In this document: positions 1 to 6,417 of the stretch, in pieces
Numbering within the stretch: position 1 is the first letter of the stretch
Layout of the letters: each line of letters begins with the position of its first letter
Source of the DNA: CAYMSF01 sp964542255
GTDB lineage: Bacteria > Verrucomicrobiota > Lentisphaeria > Victivallales > Victivallaceae
Direction: 5' to 3'
DNA length: 6,641 nucleotides
Assembly (NCBI GenBank): GCA_964542255.1
Contig: CAZITV010000130.1
Location: 1-6,641 of the forward strand
Made by a program: the position numbers and the translations under genes
Notes under the pieces: generated by a model
Told to the model about the DNA's origin: nothing
What the model saw: the letters and a program-made list of their open reading frames with translations, nothing else
The model's database searches: none

Positions 1-18
1 CTCAATTGTGTTTTTCAT
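1..18 (-). CDS. Probable start of the next gene, cut by the window edge
   Basis: An ATG at 18-16 (minus strand) opens six codons reading MKNTIE before the window ends. An AAGGGA purine run lies about ten bases upstream, a reasonable Shine-Dalgarno, and the 'MKN' opening is typical of bacterial starts. The product cannot be named from six residues. It would lie 144 bases downstream of the LacI-family gene and in the same direction, so it could be the gene that this regulator controls or simply the next member of the cluster. The alternative is a chance ATG in an AT-rich gap. Confidence 0.35.
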
Positions 19-129
19 CTTTAAATGTTCCCTTAAGTATTTTTATCACTTCATTATCATTTATCTTTCTTCGCTGAGTCGTACACCGTGATAAACAAAA
101 CTGCACTCCATGTTGAAGATGTAATAGTC

Positions 130-153
130 AAAACGGAATTGAATAGAATTTCG
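130..153 (-). terminator. Weak dyad with U run after the LacI-family gene
   Basis: On the minus strand CGAAATT pairs with AATTCCG across a six-base loop (134-153), with one A-C mismatch, and is followed by TTTT (133-130). It begins ten bases after the stop codon of the regulator. The stem is AT-rich and short, so termination would be inefficient. The same near-palindrome could instead be a protein-binding dyad. No better terminator is present between 19 and 162. Confidence 0.28.
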
Positions 154-162
154 TAAAACTGG

Positions 163-1161
163 TCAGGCGGGCAAGTCCGGCCATGGAAGAATAACAGTAC
201 GCGGCGGAAGCTTGTCGTCAGTGCCAATCTGCTCGAGCAGCAGAGAGGCGGCGGCTTTCCCCATTTCGCGTGAAGGCATTGCTACCATTGTGATCTTCAA
301 CTGCATCAGTTCGACAAAAGGTTCAATCCCAAGTCCGCGCAGTCGCAGATTGGATATTGGTCGATATTGCTGTAATATCCCGGCAGTCGCAAGGATCGTA
401 CCAGTATTGATACCCCAAATACAATCCACCGGCAATAACGGCGTGACTGAACTAGTGCGATTGCCATCGCCGAGGAGCGTTGTTTCGATGATTGCTTCGC
501 GTTTGATGCCTTGCTGCAATAATGTATCAACATAACCGCGAATACGTTCCCGATCGCGGGAGCAGAACGACGGTAACGTTACCGAACCGAAGCAACGGCA
601 TCCCGCCGCGATAAAGTCTAGCGCCGCGGCAACGCCGGCTTCATAATCAGAAAACAACACCTTGTCGGCATTCACGTCGGCATCTCTGCCGATGACTACC
701 AGCGGAATGCGTTTTTCGACGATTTCGCGCAGGCAGTCGCGCTGCATTTCAATACCTTCTGAAAGTGCGGAAGGATATATGATAATACCGTCAACCTGGC
801 GGTAGAACATGCGTTCTATTTCAGCGCGCTCTATTTCCAGATTGTTTTCGCAGGTGCCGAGTACCATTTTATATTCAGAATTACGCAGGTATGATTCCGC
901 ACCTTCAATGATGGAACCTAAAAAGGTGTCAATGCTGTTGGCCATGATCAGACCAATATTATAAGTTTTCCCGGTATTCAGACTATGGGCAAAGTAATTG
1001 GGACGGAATCCCAATTCGCGGACCTTTTCCATCACTTTGGATTCGGTTTTAGGCGCGATACGGTATTCCCTGGCTTTGCCGCTGAGAACACGTGAAACAG
1101 TACTGGTCGAGACGCCGACCAGCCGACTTAACGTTTTAATATTGATCCGGTCATCTGCCAT
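163..1161 (-). CDS. LacI-family transcriptional regulator
   Basis: This is a cytoplasmic DNA-binding repressor or activator of the LacI/GalR family, 332 residues, the usual length. Residues 6-28 form the helix-turn-helix: NIKTLSRLVGVS followed by the recognition stretch STSTVSRVLSG, the family signature. The segment at about residues 36-61 (IAPKTES..., ELGFRPNYFAHSL) matches the rest of the DNA-binding domain and the hinge helix. From about residue 67 (YNIGLIMAN) to the end it has the two-lobed periplasmic-binding-protein-like sensor fold, with family features such as QVDGIIIYP (122-130), VVIGRD (155-160), the DYEAG helix (172-176) and RGYVDTLLQQGI (208-219). The ATG is fixed by the position of the helix-turn-helix. 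It starts 12 bases after the upstream stop, and the gap (TAAGCTAGTCTT) contains no Shine-Dalgarno, so translation probably depends on the preceding gene. The effector is likely a sugar or glycoside (family knowledge) but cannot be specified. Its position at the end of a cluster for secreted proteins suggests local control. Confidence 0.95.
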   Translation of the reverse strand: MADDRINIKTLSRLVGVSTSTVSRVLSGKAREYRIAPKTESKVMEKVRELGFRPNYFAHSLNTGKTYNIGLIMANSIDTFLGSIIEGAESYLRNSEYKMVLGTCENNLEIERAEIERMFYRQVDGIIIYPSALSEGIEMQRDCLREIVEKRIPLVVIGRDADVNADKVLFSDYEAGVAAALDFIAAGCRCFGSVTLPSFCSRDRERIRGYVDTLLQQGIKREAIIETTLLGDGNRTSSVTPLLPVDCIWGINTGTILATAGILQQYRPISNLRLRGLGIEPFVELMQLKITMVAMPSREMGKAAASLLLEQIGTDDKLPPRTVILPWPDLPA

Positions 1162-1173
1162 AAGACTAGCTTA

Positions 1174-1665
1174 TTATTTAGCCAGGAATTGCGGGTTGTT
1201 GAATATGATTACGTTGCCTTTTGCATTTTCCTTGTTGCTGAAAACAACGCGCATCCAACGGCTTTGCGAGCTGGATAATTCCTTTAATTCTAAAATGTAA
1301 TTTTGTTTTTTGCCGGCCTGGAAGTTGATTTTTCCTTGAAATTTCCAGCCGTTGTCGCCTTCAACCCAAATTTCCGCGATGCCGTCTTTTTCCGGAGTTG
1401 CCTCTAATGAGAAAGCAGGGCAATCTTCTTTACTGCGCAGTGGGAATTGAGCGAAGCCGGAGTTTGATTTTTCGTCCTTGAATGCTAGGGTGAATTTGGT
1501 CATGCCATTGTCGGCCGGGTCTGTTGTCACGGTAGTTGTTTTAAGAGTTGTTCCTTCAACTTCGAAACAACCTGGATACCACATTATCTTATCTTCCGCA
1601 GTAACGACAATTCCTGCACACAGTCCCATAATCATCATTGCCGATAGAGAAATTTTCTTTAACAT
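1174..1665 (-). CDS. Small secreted protein, probable β-sandwich
   Basis: I do not recognise a named family. The 163-residue product has a clear Sec signal peptide: MLKK, a hydrophobic core over residues 5-20, and a likely cleavage site after VTA at residue 23. The Cys at 16 is not in a lipobox context, so a soluble exported protein is expected rather than a lipoprotein. The mature part of about 140 residues is β-strand-rich. It ends in a pattern (FQGKINF, YILELKEL, RWMRVVFSN, NVIIFNNPQF) resembling the jelly-roll accessory or carbohydrate-binding domains common in secreted proteins of the Planctomycetes-Verrucomicrobia-Lentisphaerae group; this comparison is by eye. Translation starts behind AGGAG (1678-1674) with eight bases of spacing. 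It follows the 1337-residue gene after a 174-base gap with unusual structure, and is closely followed by the LacI-family gene. A carbohydrate-binding role is inference only. Confidence 0.85.
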   Translation of the reverse strand: MLKKISLSAMMIMGLCAGIVVTAEDKIMWYPGCFEVEGTTLKTTTVTTDPADNGMTKFTLAFKDEKSNSGFAQFPLRSKEDCPAFSLEATPEKDGIAEIWVEGDNGWKFQGKINFQAGKKQNYILELKELSSSQSRWMRVVFSNKENAKGNVIIFNNPQFLAK

Positions 1666-1697
1666 TTGAACGTCTCCTGTTATTGTTTTTTGATTCC

Positions 1698-1724
1698 GCG
1701 GGAACGGTGAGTTTATTTCCCCGC
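1698..1724 (-). promoter_or_regulatory. Hairpin in the leader of the small secreted protein gene
   Basis: On the minus strand GCGGGGAA (1724-1717) can pair with TTCCCGC (1704-1698) across a 12-base loop, giving a GC-rich stem of seven pairs with one bulged G. It ends about 20 bases before the AGGAG ribosome binding site of the 163-residue protein. The sequence after it is A-rich, not T-rich, so it is not an intrinsic terminator on this strand. An mRNA-stabilising or processing structure between two operon genes is possible; chance is the alternative. Confidence 0.35.
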
Positions 1725-1764
1725 TTTGCCTGTTTCATCAAAACCATTTTTTCATGCTAAATCC

Positions 1765-1805
1765 TTGACTTATTATTTTTACCTCCTGTCCTGTGTTGAA
1801 GTCAA
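1765..1805 (-). repeat. 7-bp inverted repeat enclosing an orphan Shine-Dalgarno
   Basis: TTGACTT (1805-1799) and AAGTCAA (1771-1765) are perfect complements on the minus strand, separated by 27 bases. Between them is AGGAGGT (1787-1781), a full complement of the 16S rRNA tail. No ATG, GTG or TTG lies within 5-12 bases of it; the first ATG is at 1755 and opens only five codons (MKKWF, stop). TTGACT could alternatively serve as a -35 box for the small secreted protein gene, but the best -10 at proper spacing, TAAAAA, is weak. This 1666-1839 gap holds no convincing gene. Confidence 0.4.
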
Positions 1806-1839
1806 ATTATAAATATTTCCGCTACTGCAAAATAAATAT

Positions 1840-4800
1840 TCACGGCTTACCGCGGTTGATAATTACATTTTTACCTTGTTCGCAAAGGAAATTTTTACCG
1901 TTGCTGACTTTAATATTTATCCCGGAATCAGTTTTTTCAACCTTGTTGACAATAAAATCAGGTTTTTCAATGACGGTAACCTGTTTGCTGCCCCATAGCC
2001 AAATACTTTCGCCGGGTGACAACTTAAATTTAGACTGATAATCGGGCATGTCCGGCATGAATGGACTGGTCCGTATTTCAAACTCCATTTCACGGGGGAG
2101 CGGATTATGCAATCTGGCGCGAACACCGCCCTGCCATATTCCTTCCCATTCAATCACCAGTTCCGGATCGCTGCTTGTCAACGGATGTCCGGCGGCGACT
2201 TTTCCAGAGAATCCCGGTTTAATCAGCGCGTACATTTTTTGTTCCAGCGAACTGAATATTGCCATTCTGCCATTTTGCCAGAGGCCGCAACTCCAGTTGG
2301 GATTCATGCCGTCCAACAATAGCGGCAGCGGATCGGTTCCAGCTGGAACCGCAGCATTAAAGACGGCGTTTCCGTTGTCAGCTTTAAGACGAATAACATA
2401 GTCGGTGGACTGTACCGCGCCGGTGGTAACATTGCTGACCATTCCGGAGCGTTCGACGTACAGATTCCGCAGGGTATTCAAGTCTTCAGGGCGGTTGATT
2501 GCTCTGGGATAAAGCATAACCAGAAATCTGGTTTGTATGATTTCGCCTTTTTTAATATCGCGTCCTTCCATGCCGATACGGAATCGTTCTCTCACATTCC
2601 ATGCCTTTGCGACATTGTCAAGCCACGTCTGATATGTGTTGTTATCCAAAGGAAATACCGCCAGACTGGCCAGATCGTTCGGCCATAACATCAGACCGTT
2701 TTTCCCGGCAGTCAACGGCAGTAACATTTCCTGTCCGGCGGCGATGTCGGCAAATTTTCCTGTCGTGAGTTTTTCCGGCGCCGTCATCGCTGTATATTGC
2801 CACAAGCGCGGCAGCGACGGCATCATGCCCATTTTCAATAAATACATTCTCCGCCATTCTGCGACGGAGAGGTCGCGTTGCGCGGTAATTGAGTTCTCCA
2901 GCAGAATTGCAGTCGCACCGTCATTGGCCGGTCGGAACGCCGTGATGTCCGTCCGCGAGTGCATGGCGGCGCCCGGGGCATTAAAATCATAACGGATTAA
3001 GTTGAAAGCCCGGGATGCAGATTTGATTCGCATTTCAGCATTGATGTGGTTTTCAACGCTGCCGTCGGTCATAACCAGTTCAGGTCCGGGGTGTAAATAT
3101 TTGCAGAGTTGAATAATGCCGGATTCTATAACTCGCGGTACAAGTTCGCGAGCATCGCGCATGACGCCAAGCTGACCGGCGCTTTCACCGGTATGCCAGT
3201 AGGAGTGCTGGAGATAGAGTTCACGGTCATCGCGTTCAAAGCCGGTTGGCGTCATGGTTACGCTGCAAATCGAATTTTGATTGTCAGAACACATTCCCGC
3301 CAGAAAAGCGCTATCCTGGCACTGGAAACGTCCGGAGCGGGCTTCAGTCCCATCAGTACCACGGATCAACCAGGAGAGTTCGCACTGTTCAGTAATCAAT
3401 ACCGGTTCATCGATTTTAACGAAGCGGCGATCGGGATACCAGTGCCGGATGGGTTGAGTACCGCGGTAAAGCACCACTTCGGCGATTGGCTGGACATGAC
3501 GTACACTGAGATGTGCCTGTAACCAGACCCGGCGACTGAAAAGAATTCCCCCGCCGTTCTCACCATCGCGCATATAATCGCATGAAAACGCCAACCGTCG
3601 TATTTCCGGCCCAGATGATACCGAAGATGAATATTGATAAGGCGGCATATCTTCCTGATTGCGAGCTAGAATAGTCGTTTTCCACCCGTTGGCGGCGCAG
3701 ACGATTTCATCGGAGCTGCGGTAATTGCCGGAAACCCGCGGGTAGGGACCGTAACCGCTGGCAAGCAAATCCGTATAGGTATTTCTGGAATCGTCAACAA
3801 TCTTGTCCGAATCGAATGTGATCAGGTTAAATCCACGCCAGAATCGCTGGTAGAACGGACTTATGCCGTTTTTACCCGGCGAAAGTAGATTGGCATGTAT
3901 ACCATCGCCGCCGCAGTATTCACCGCCAAGAAAACGCCAGAATAATTGATAGGGACTGGCTAATTCGGTAAGATCAGGCAGTTGGGTTATTTTGCCGAAA
4001 AAGTATGCATTGACCGGACCGTAAGTTTTCGGATCATCAATCTGACGCTTGCGACCAGTGTAGGAGGCACTGAGTTGCAGCCCGGGAATAGCGGAAAATG
4101 CCGGACCGGAAGCCGCTTTGCAATCTTTTTGCAGTTTGGCCAGTTTTTCGGGTGTCAACTGTTTCAGTTCATCGGTAAAAATCAGGAAACGGAGATTCGC
4201 ATTTTTTGCGGCGTTGGCCATTTCCGCGACGGTATTTTTACCGTCTGTATAGTTGGATCGGGCGCCAATCAAACCGGGGAAATATTCCGACTCGGCGAGT
4301 TGTTCACAACTGCCGGCGGCGGGAGGTTCAAACTGGGCGGTAATCTGTTCCGGTGTCATTGGCTGGATGTTTTTTTCAAACAGCCATAACTCGCAGATTG
4401 AGGTGAAGGTGCCATCGCCGCGAGTTCCACGACCAAAATTGATTAGAAGCGTATTCCCGGTTATCGCAGTTGCGGGGATATCAATAACACTGAATAGCGG
4501 TCCCTGTCGCTCATCAAAGCGCGGCGGCAGGATTTTAGCCATAATTTTGCCGTCAGCGGAGATTTCCAGTTCACGGGCGCCTTCTTTCTGGTACGCCCAG
4601 ACAAGAACGCCGAGTTGATACTGTTTTTGCGGATCAAGATGGTCAAAACGGTAATCAAAATTTTTAATATCGGTGGCGCGGCAGTTGGCCGCAGTGGCAT
4701 GAAAAATTTCCGACCAAGCCCAGCGGATCAACCAGTTTGTTCCGGCGGTGTTGATATAGCCGCAACCGCGTTCCGGACTGAAGGGAATATCTGCAACGGC

Positions 4801-5853
4801 ACCACAATCAATGTAATATTTCACACCGGAGCCAGCGGGCATAAATTTGCGCATCACATATTCCAGCCACTTATCTTTATCCGGCGAAACCGGGATGTTG
4901 CCGGTTGCGGTAATCTGTTTCCGCACCGGAGCAATTTTCCCAGTCACTTCAAGCGGATTTGCGGAGACGTAACGGAACAGATTATCCATTAACTTCAGTC
5001 CGTTGCCTTCGGTCAAGACGAAGCCGTCGGCCAGTGACCAGTGAAAGGCGTCGTAAATAAAATATCCGGAAGCGGTAGTAAACAATGCCAGCCTCCCTTT
5101 ACCCACCTGACGTACTGCCAGGAACGGAGGTTCGCTCTTCCATGTGCCTGTTTCATAAATATTTTTGTTGATTTTATTAAACGGATAAGTCGCACAACTT
5201 TTTTCACCGCGAATTAATATTTCCCATTCCGGCGATAGCGTCATTGAATAGGTAACCATAAAGTGATTGCTGAAATCCAGAGGAAGCCAGATATAATCAA
5301 TGCCGTTTGTGACAGGATGCTCTTTTTTGAGATTTGCGGTACGCAGATAGCGGTATGCCAGAATACGGACAATTTCTTTTTGATTCGCCGGGTCAAGCGG
5401 GATTTCGCTGAGCAATGCCGCGCCGTGCGGTCCCAACCAGGGGTTGAGTTGTTTGACAAAGTCTTCCACACCGTAATAACTTGGCGCCGGAATCATGATT
5501 ACGCCACCGCCGGCCTGCATATAGGCATTCAAATCCGCTTCCAATCTGGCATCAATCGCACGGGTTCCGCAATATAACTGCGGCATCATGCCGACAACTA
5601 TCTGGTATTTGAATAATGTGGCACGATCGGTTTTCTGATAGGTGCCGAAGTGCAGTTCATAACCCAGTTTGCGATAAGCTGCCAGCGCCTTTGGTTCTAT
5701 ACTGTTAAGTCCCTGGATGGCGGTATCTTCCGACGCCAGGCATAACACCGGAATCAGCGCTTTTTCTGTTACCGCCTGTTCTGCTGTTGCAACGCAGACC
5801 GAACCCAGCGGTATGAATACCGCAACGATAATTTTCAGCCATGTTAATCCCAT
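1840..5853 (-). CDS. Large exported multidomain protein: glutamine-amidotransferase-like, β-sandwich and degenerate PHP-like domains
   Basis: This 1337-residue product has no name that I recognise. Residues 1-24 form a signal peptide (hydrophobic core 5-22, likely cleavage after ATA), so it acts outside the cytoplasm. Residues about 33-300 read as a class-I glutamine-amidotransferase-like flavodoxin fold of the ThuA or β-galactosidase-trimerisation kind (VLCLASEDT, YQIVVGMM, LNAYMQAGGGVIMIPAP, GKGRLALFTTASG), with no evident catalytic Cys triad. Residues about 330-495 look like a ligand-binding β-sandwich. Residues about 525-720 follow the order of PHP-domain motifs (NYTDGKNTVAEMANAAK, FLIFTDEL, IPGLQLS, GPVNAYFFG, RGFNLITF, LLASGYGPYPRVSGN), but the metal-ligand positions are substituted. 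Residues about 725-1337 are β-rich, including WLIRGTDGTEAR (828-839), without an assignable active site. The ATG has AAGGA eight bases upstream (5866-5862). It follows the 158-residue gene by 86 bases and lacks a terminator at its end. A role in recognising or scaffolding on extracellular glycans is inference from architecture and context. Confidence 0.9.
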   Translation of the reverse strand: MGLTWLKIIVAVFIPLGSVCVATAEQAVTEKALIPVLCLASEDTAIQGLNSIEPKALAAYRKLGYELHFGTYQKTDRATLFKYQIVVGMMPQLYCGTRAIDARLEADLNAYMQAGGGVIMIPAPSYYGVEDFVKQLNPWLGPHGAALLSEIPLDPANQKEIVRILAYRYLRTANLKKEHPVTNGIDYIWLPLDFSNHFMVTYSMTLSPEWEILIRGEKSCATYPFNKINKNIYETGTWKSEPPFLAVRQVGKGRLALFTTASGYFIYDAFHWSLADGFVLTEGNGLKLMDNLFRYVSANPLEVTGKIAPVRKQITATGNIPVSPDKDKWLEYVMRKFMPAGSGVKYYIDCGAVADIPFSPERGCGYINTAGTNWLIRWAWSEIFHATAANCRATDIKNFDYRFDHLDPQKQYQLGVLVWAYQKEGARELEISADGKIMAKILPPRFDERQGPLFSVIDIPATAITGNTLLINFGRGTRGDGTFTSICELWLFEKNIQPMTPEQITAQFEPPAAGSCEQLAESEYFPGLIGARSNYTDGKNTVAEMANAAKNANLRFLIFTDELKQLTPEKLAKLQKDCKAASGPAFSAIPGLQLSASYTGRKRQIDDPKTYGPVNAYFFGKITQLPDLTELASPYQLFWRFLGGEYCGGDGIHANLLSPGKNGISPFYQRFWRGFNLITFDSDKIVDDSRNTYTDLLASGYGPYPRVSGNYRSSDEIVCAANGWKTTILARNQEDMPPYQYSSSVSSGPEIRRLAFSCDYMRDGENGGGILFSRRVWLQAHLSVRHVQPIAEVVLYRGTQPIRHWYPDRRFVKIDEPVLITEQCELSWLIRGTDGTEARSGRFQCQDSAFLAGMCSDNQNSICSVTMTPTGFERDDRELYLQHSYWHTGESAGQLGVMRDARELVPRVIESGIIQLCKYLHPGPELVMTDGSVENHINAEMRIKSASRAFNLIRYDFNAPGAAMHSRTDITAFRPANDGATAILLENSITAQRDLSVAEWRRMYLLKMGMMPSLPRLWQYTAMTAPEKLTTGKFADIAAGQEMLLPLTAGKNGLMLWPNDLASLAVFPLDNNTYQTWLDNVAKAWNVRERFRIGMEGRDIKKGEIIQTRFLVMLYPRAINRPEDLNTLRNLYVERSGMVSNVTTGAVQSTDYVIRLKADNGNAVFNAAVPAGTDPLPLLLDGMNPNWSCGLWQNGRMAIFSSLEQKMYALIKPGFSGKVAAGHPLTSSDPELVIEWEGIWQGGVRARLHNPLPREMEFEIRTSPFMPDMPDYQSKFKLSPGESIWLWGSKQVTVIEKPDFIVNKVEKTDSGINIKVSNGKNFLCEQGKNVIINRGKP

Positions 5854-5886
5854 AATAATTTTCCTTGTTTTTGCAGCACATCGACG

Positions 5887-5905
5887 TGACAGCCGTCATA
5901 TTTTA
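5887..5905 (-). promoter_or_regulatory. Possible -10 box and dyad upstream of the 1337-residue gene
   Basis: On the minus strand TAAAAT (5905-5900) matches five of six bases of a -10 hexamer, but the -35 position 17 bases upstream (GTAAAA) is poor. The dyad TGACGGCTGTCA (5898-5887), symmetric at ten of twelve positions, would overlap the start of transcription, where a repressor site is often found. LacI-family operators usually have a central CG, and this has GC, so assignment to the regulator in this window is speculative. The gap 5854-5939 holds nothing else that I can identify. Confidence 0.22.
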
Positions 5906-5939
5906 GATTATTAGTGTTACTCTTTTACCGCTTTTAATT

Positions 5940-6416
5940 CTACTTCCCTCGGGTATCTTTTTTCTCGTATAATTCTCCGGCGCCGCAGGAAAAACTATAA
6001 CTGACTGTCAATTTTTCGCCGGCAGCAAATTTTCTTTGTTCCGGCGACAGTTCATAACTTAGAACGAAACAGGCGTTTTTCCAATGCCATCCCCGCATAA
6101 ATATTTCTCCCGGTACATCTTTTACCGTGAAACCGTAGGTTGCAACCGGGTCGCCCGAGATTCCCACAGAATGCCCTGGCTTCAGCGTTACACCTGCCTG
6201 ACTGGCAGATGGTATCTGCAGCAACGGCAGTACTCCGAGAGTGTCCCATTCCTTTTCACCTGAAAATGAGTCAGGATTGCCGGGATGCAACAGTTCTTTC
6301 ATTGAAATATTACCCTCGGTAATTTCCAACGCCTCATTCCACTGGTGGAGAGAATGTGCCAGAGAAATGGTTTGTTCCGGTTCAAGTTCGATAGATTTGA
6401 TCCAGACAATTTCCAT
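5940..6416 (-). CDS. β-rich protein of unknown function, translationally coupled start
   Basis: The 158-residue product has no signal peptide and no family that I recognise. It is rich in short alternating β-strands (MEIVWIKSIELEP at the start; QAGVTLKPGHSVGI at 73-86; KNACFVLSYELSP at 113-125; GEKLTVSYSFSCG at 133-145). This pattern resembles the closing β-sandwich of sugar-processing proteins or a galactose-mutarotase-like supersandwich. I chose the ATG at 6416-6414 because the TGA of the upstream reading frame lies at 6420-6418, one base before it. The frame itself stays open further upstream, but those upstream codons have the base composition of a non-coding frame. No Shine-Dalgarno precedes the ATG, which fits reinitiation after the upstream stop. 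Starting directly with a β-strand and having no secretion signal, it may be the detached C-terminal domain of the preceding gene. It is followed after 86 bases by the 1337-residue gene. Confidence 0.72.
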   Translation of the reverse strand: MEIVWIKSIELEPEQTISLAHSLHQWNEALEITEGNISMKELLHPGNPDSFSGEKEWDTLGVLPLLQIPSASQAGVTLKPGHSVGISGDPVATYGFTVKDVPGEIFMRGWHWKNACFVLSYELSPEQRKFAAGEKLTVSYSFSCGAGELYEKKDTRGK

Positions 6417-6417
6417 A

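Noticed and set aside
212..535. Plus-strand frame opposite the LacI-family gene
   Set aside because: It is a shadow of the sensor domain of the regulator, which is unmistakable on the minus strand.
1592..1738. 49-codon minus-strand frame beginning MKQAKRGNKL, whose ATG overlaps the TGA of MKKWF
   Set aside because: It has no ribosome binding site at proper distance, its product is basic and low in complexity with no recognisable pattern, and it runs into the well-supported 163-residue gene in another frame.
1809..1840. Direct repeat ATAAATATT at 1809-1817 and 1832-1840
   Set aside because: Nine-base AT-only repeats are expected by chance in AT-rich gaps, and the second copy overlaps the stop codon of the 1337-residue gene.
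3982..4618. Long plus-strand open frames opposite the 1337-residue gene (3982-4389 and 4253-4618)
   Set aside because: They are antisense shadows: the minus-strand protein here carries the PHP-like motif order and is uninterrupted, while the plus-strand products show no recognisable motif.
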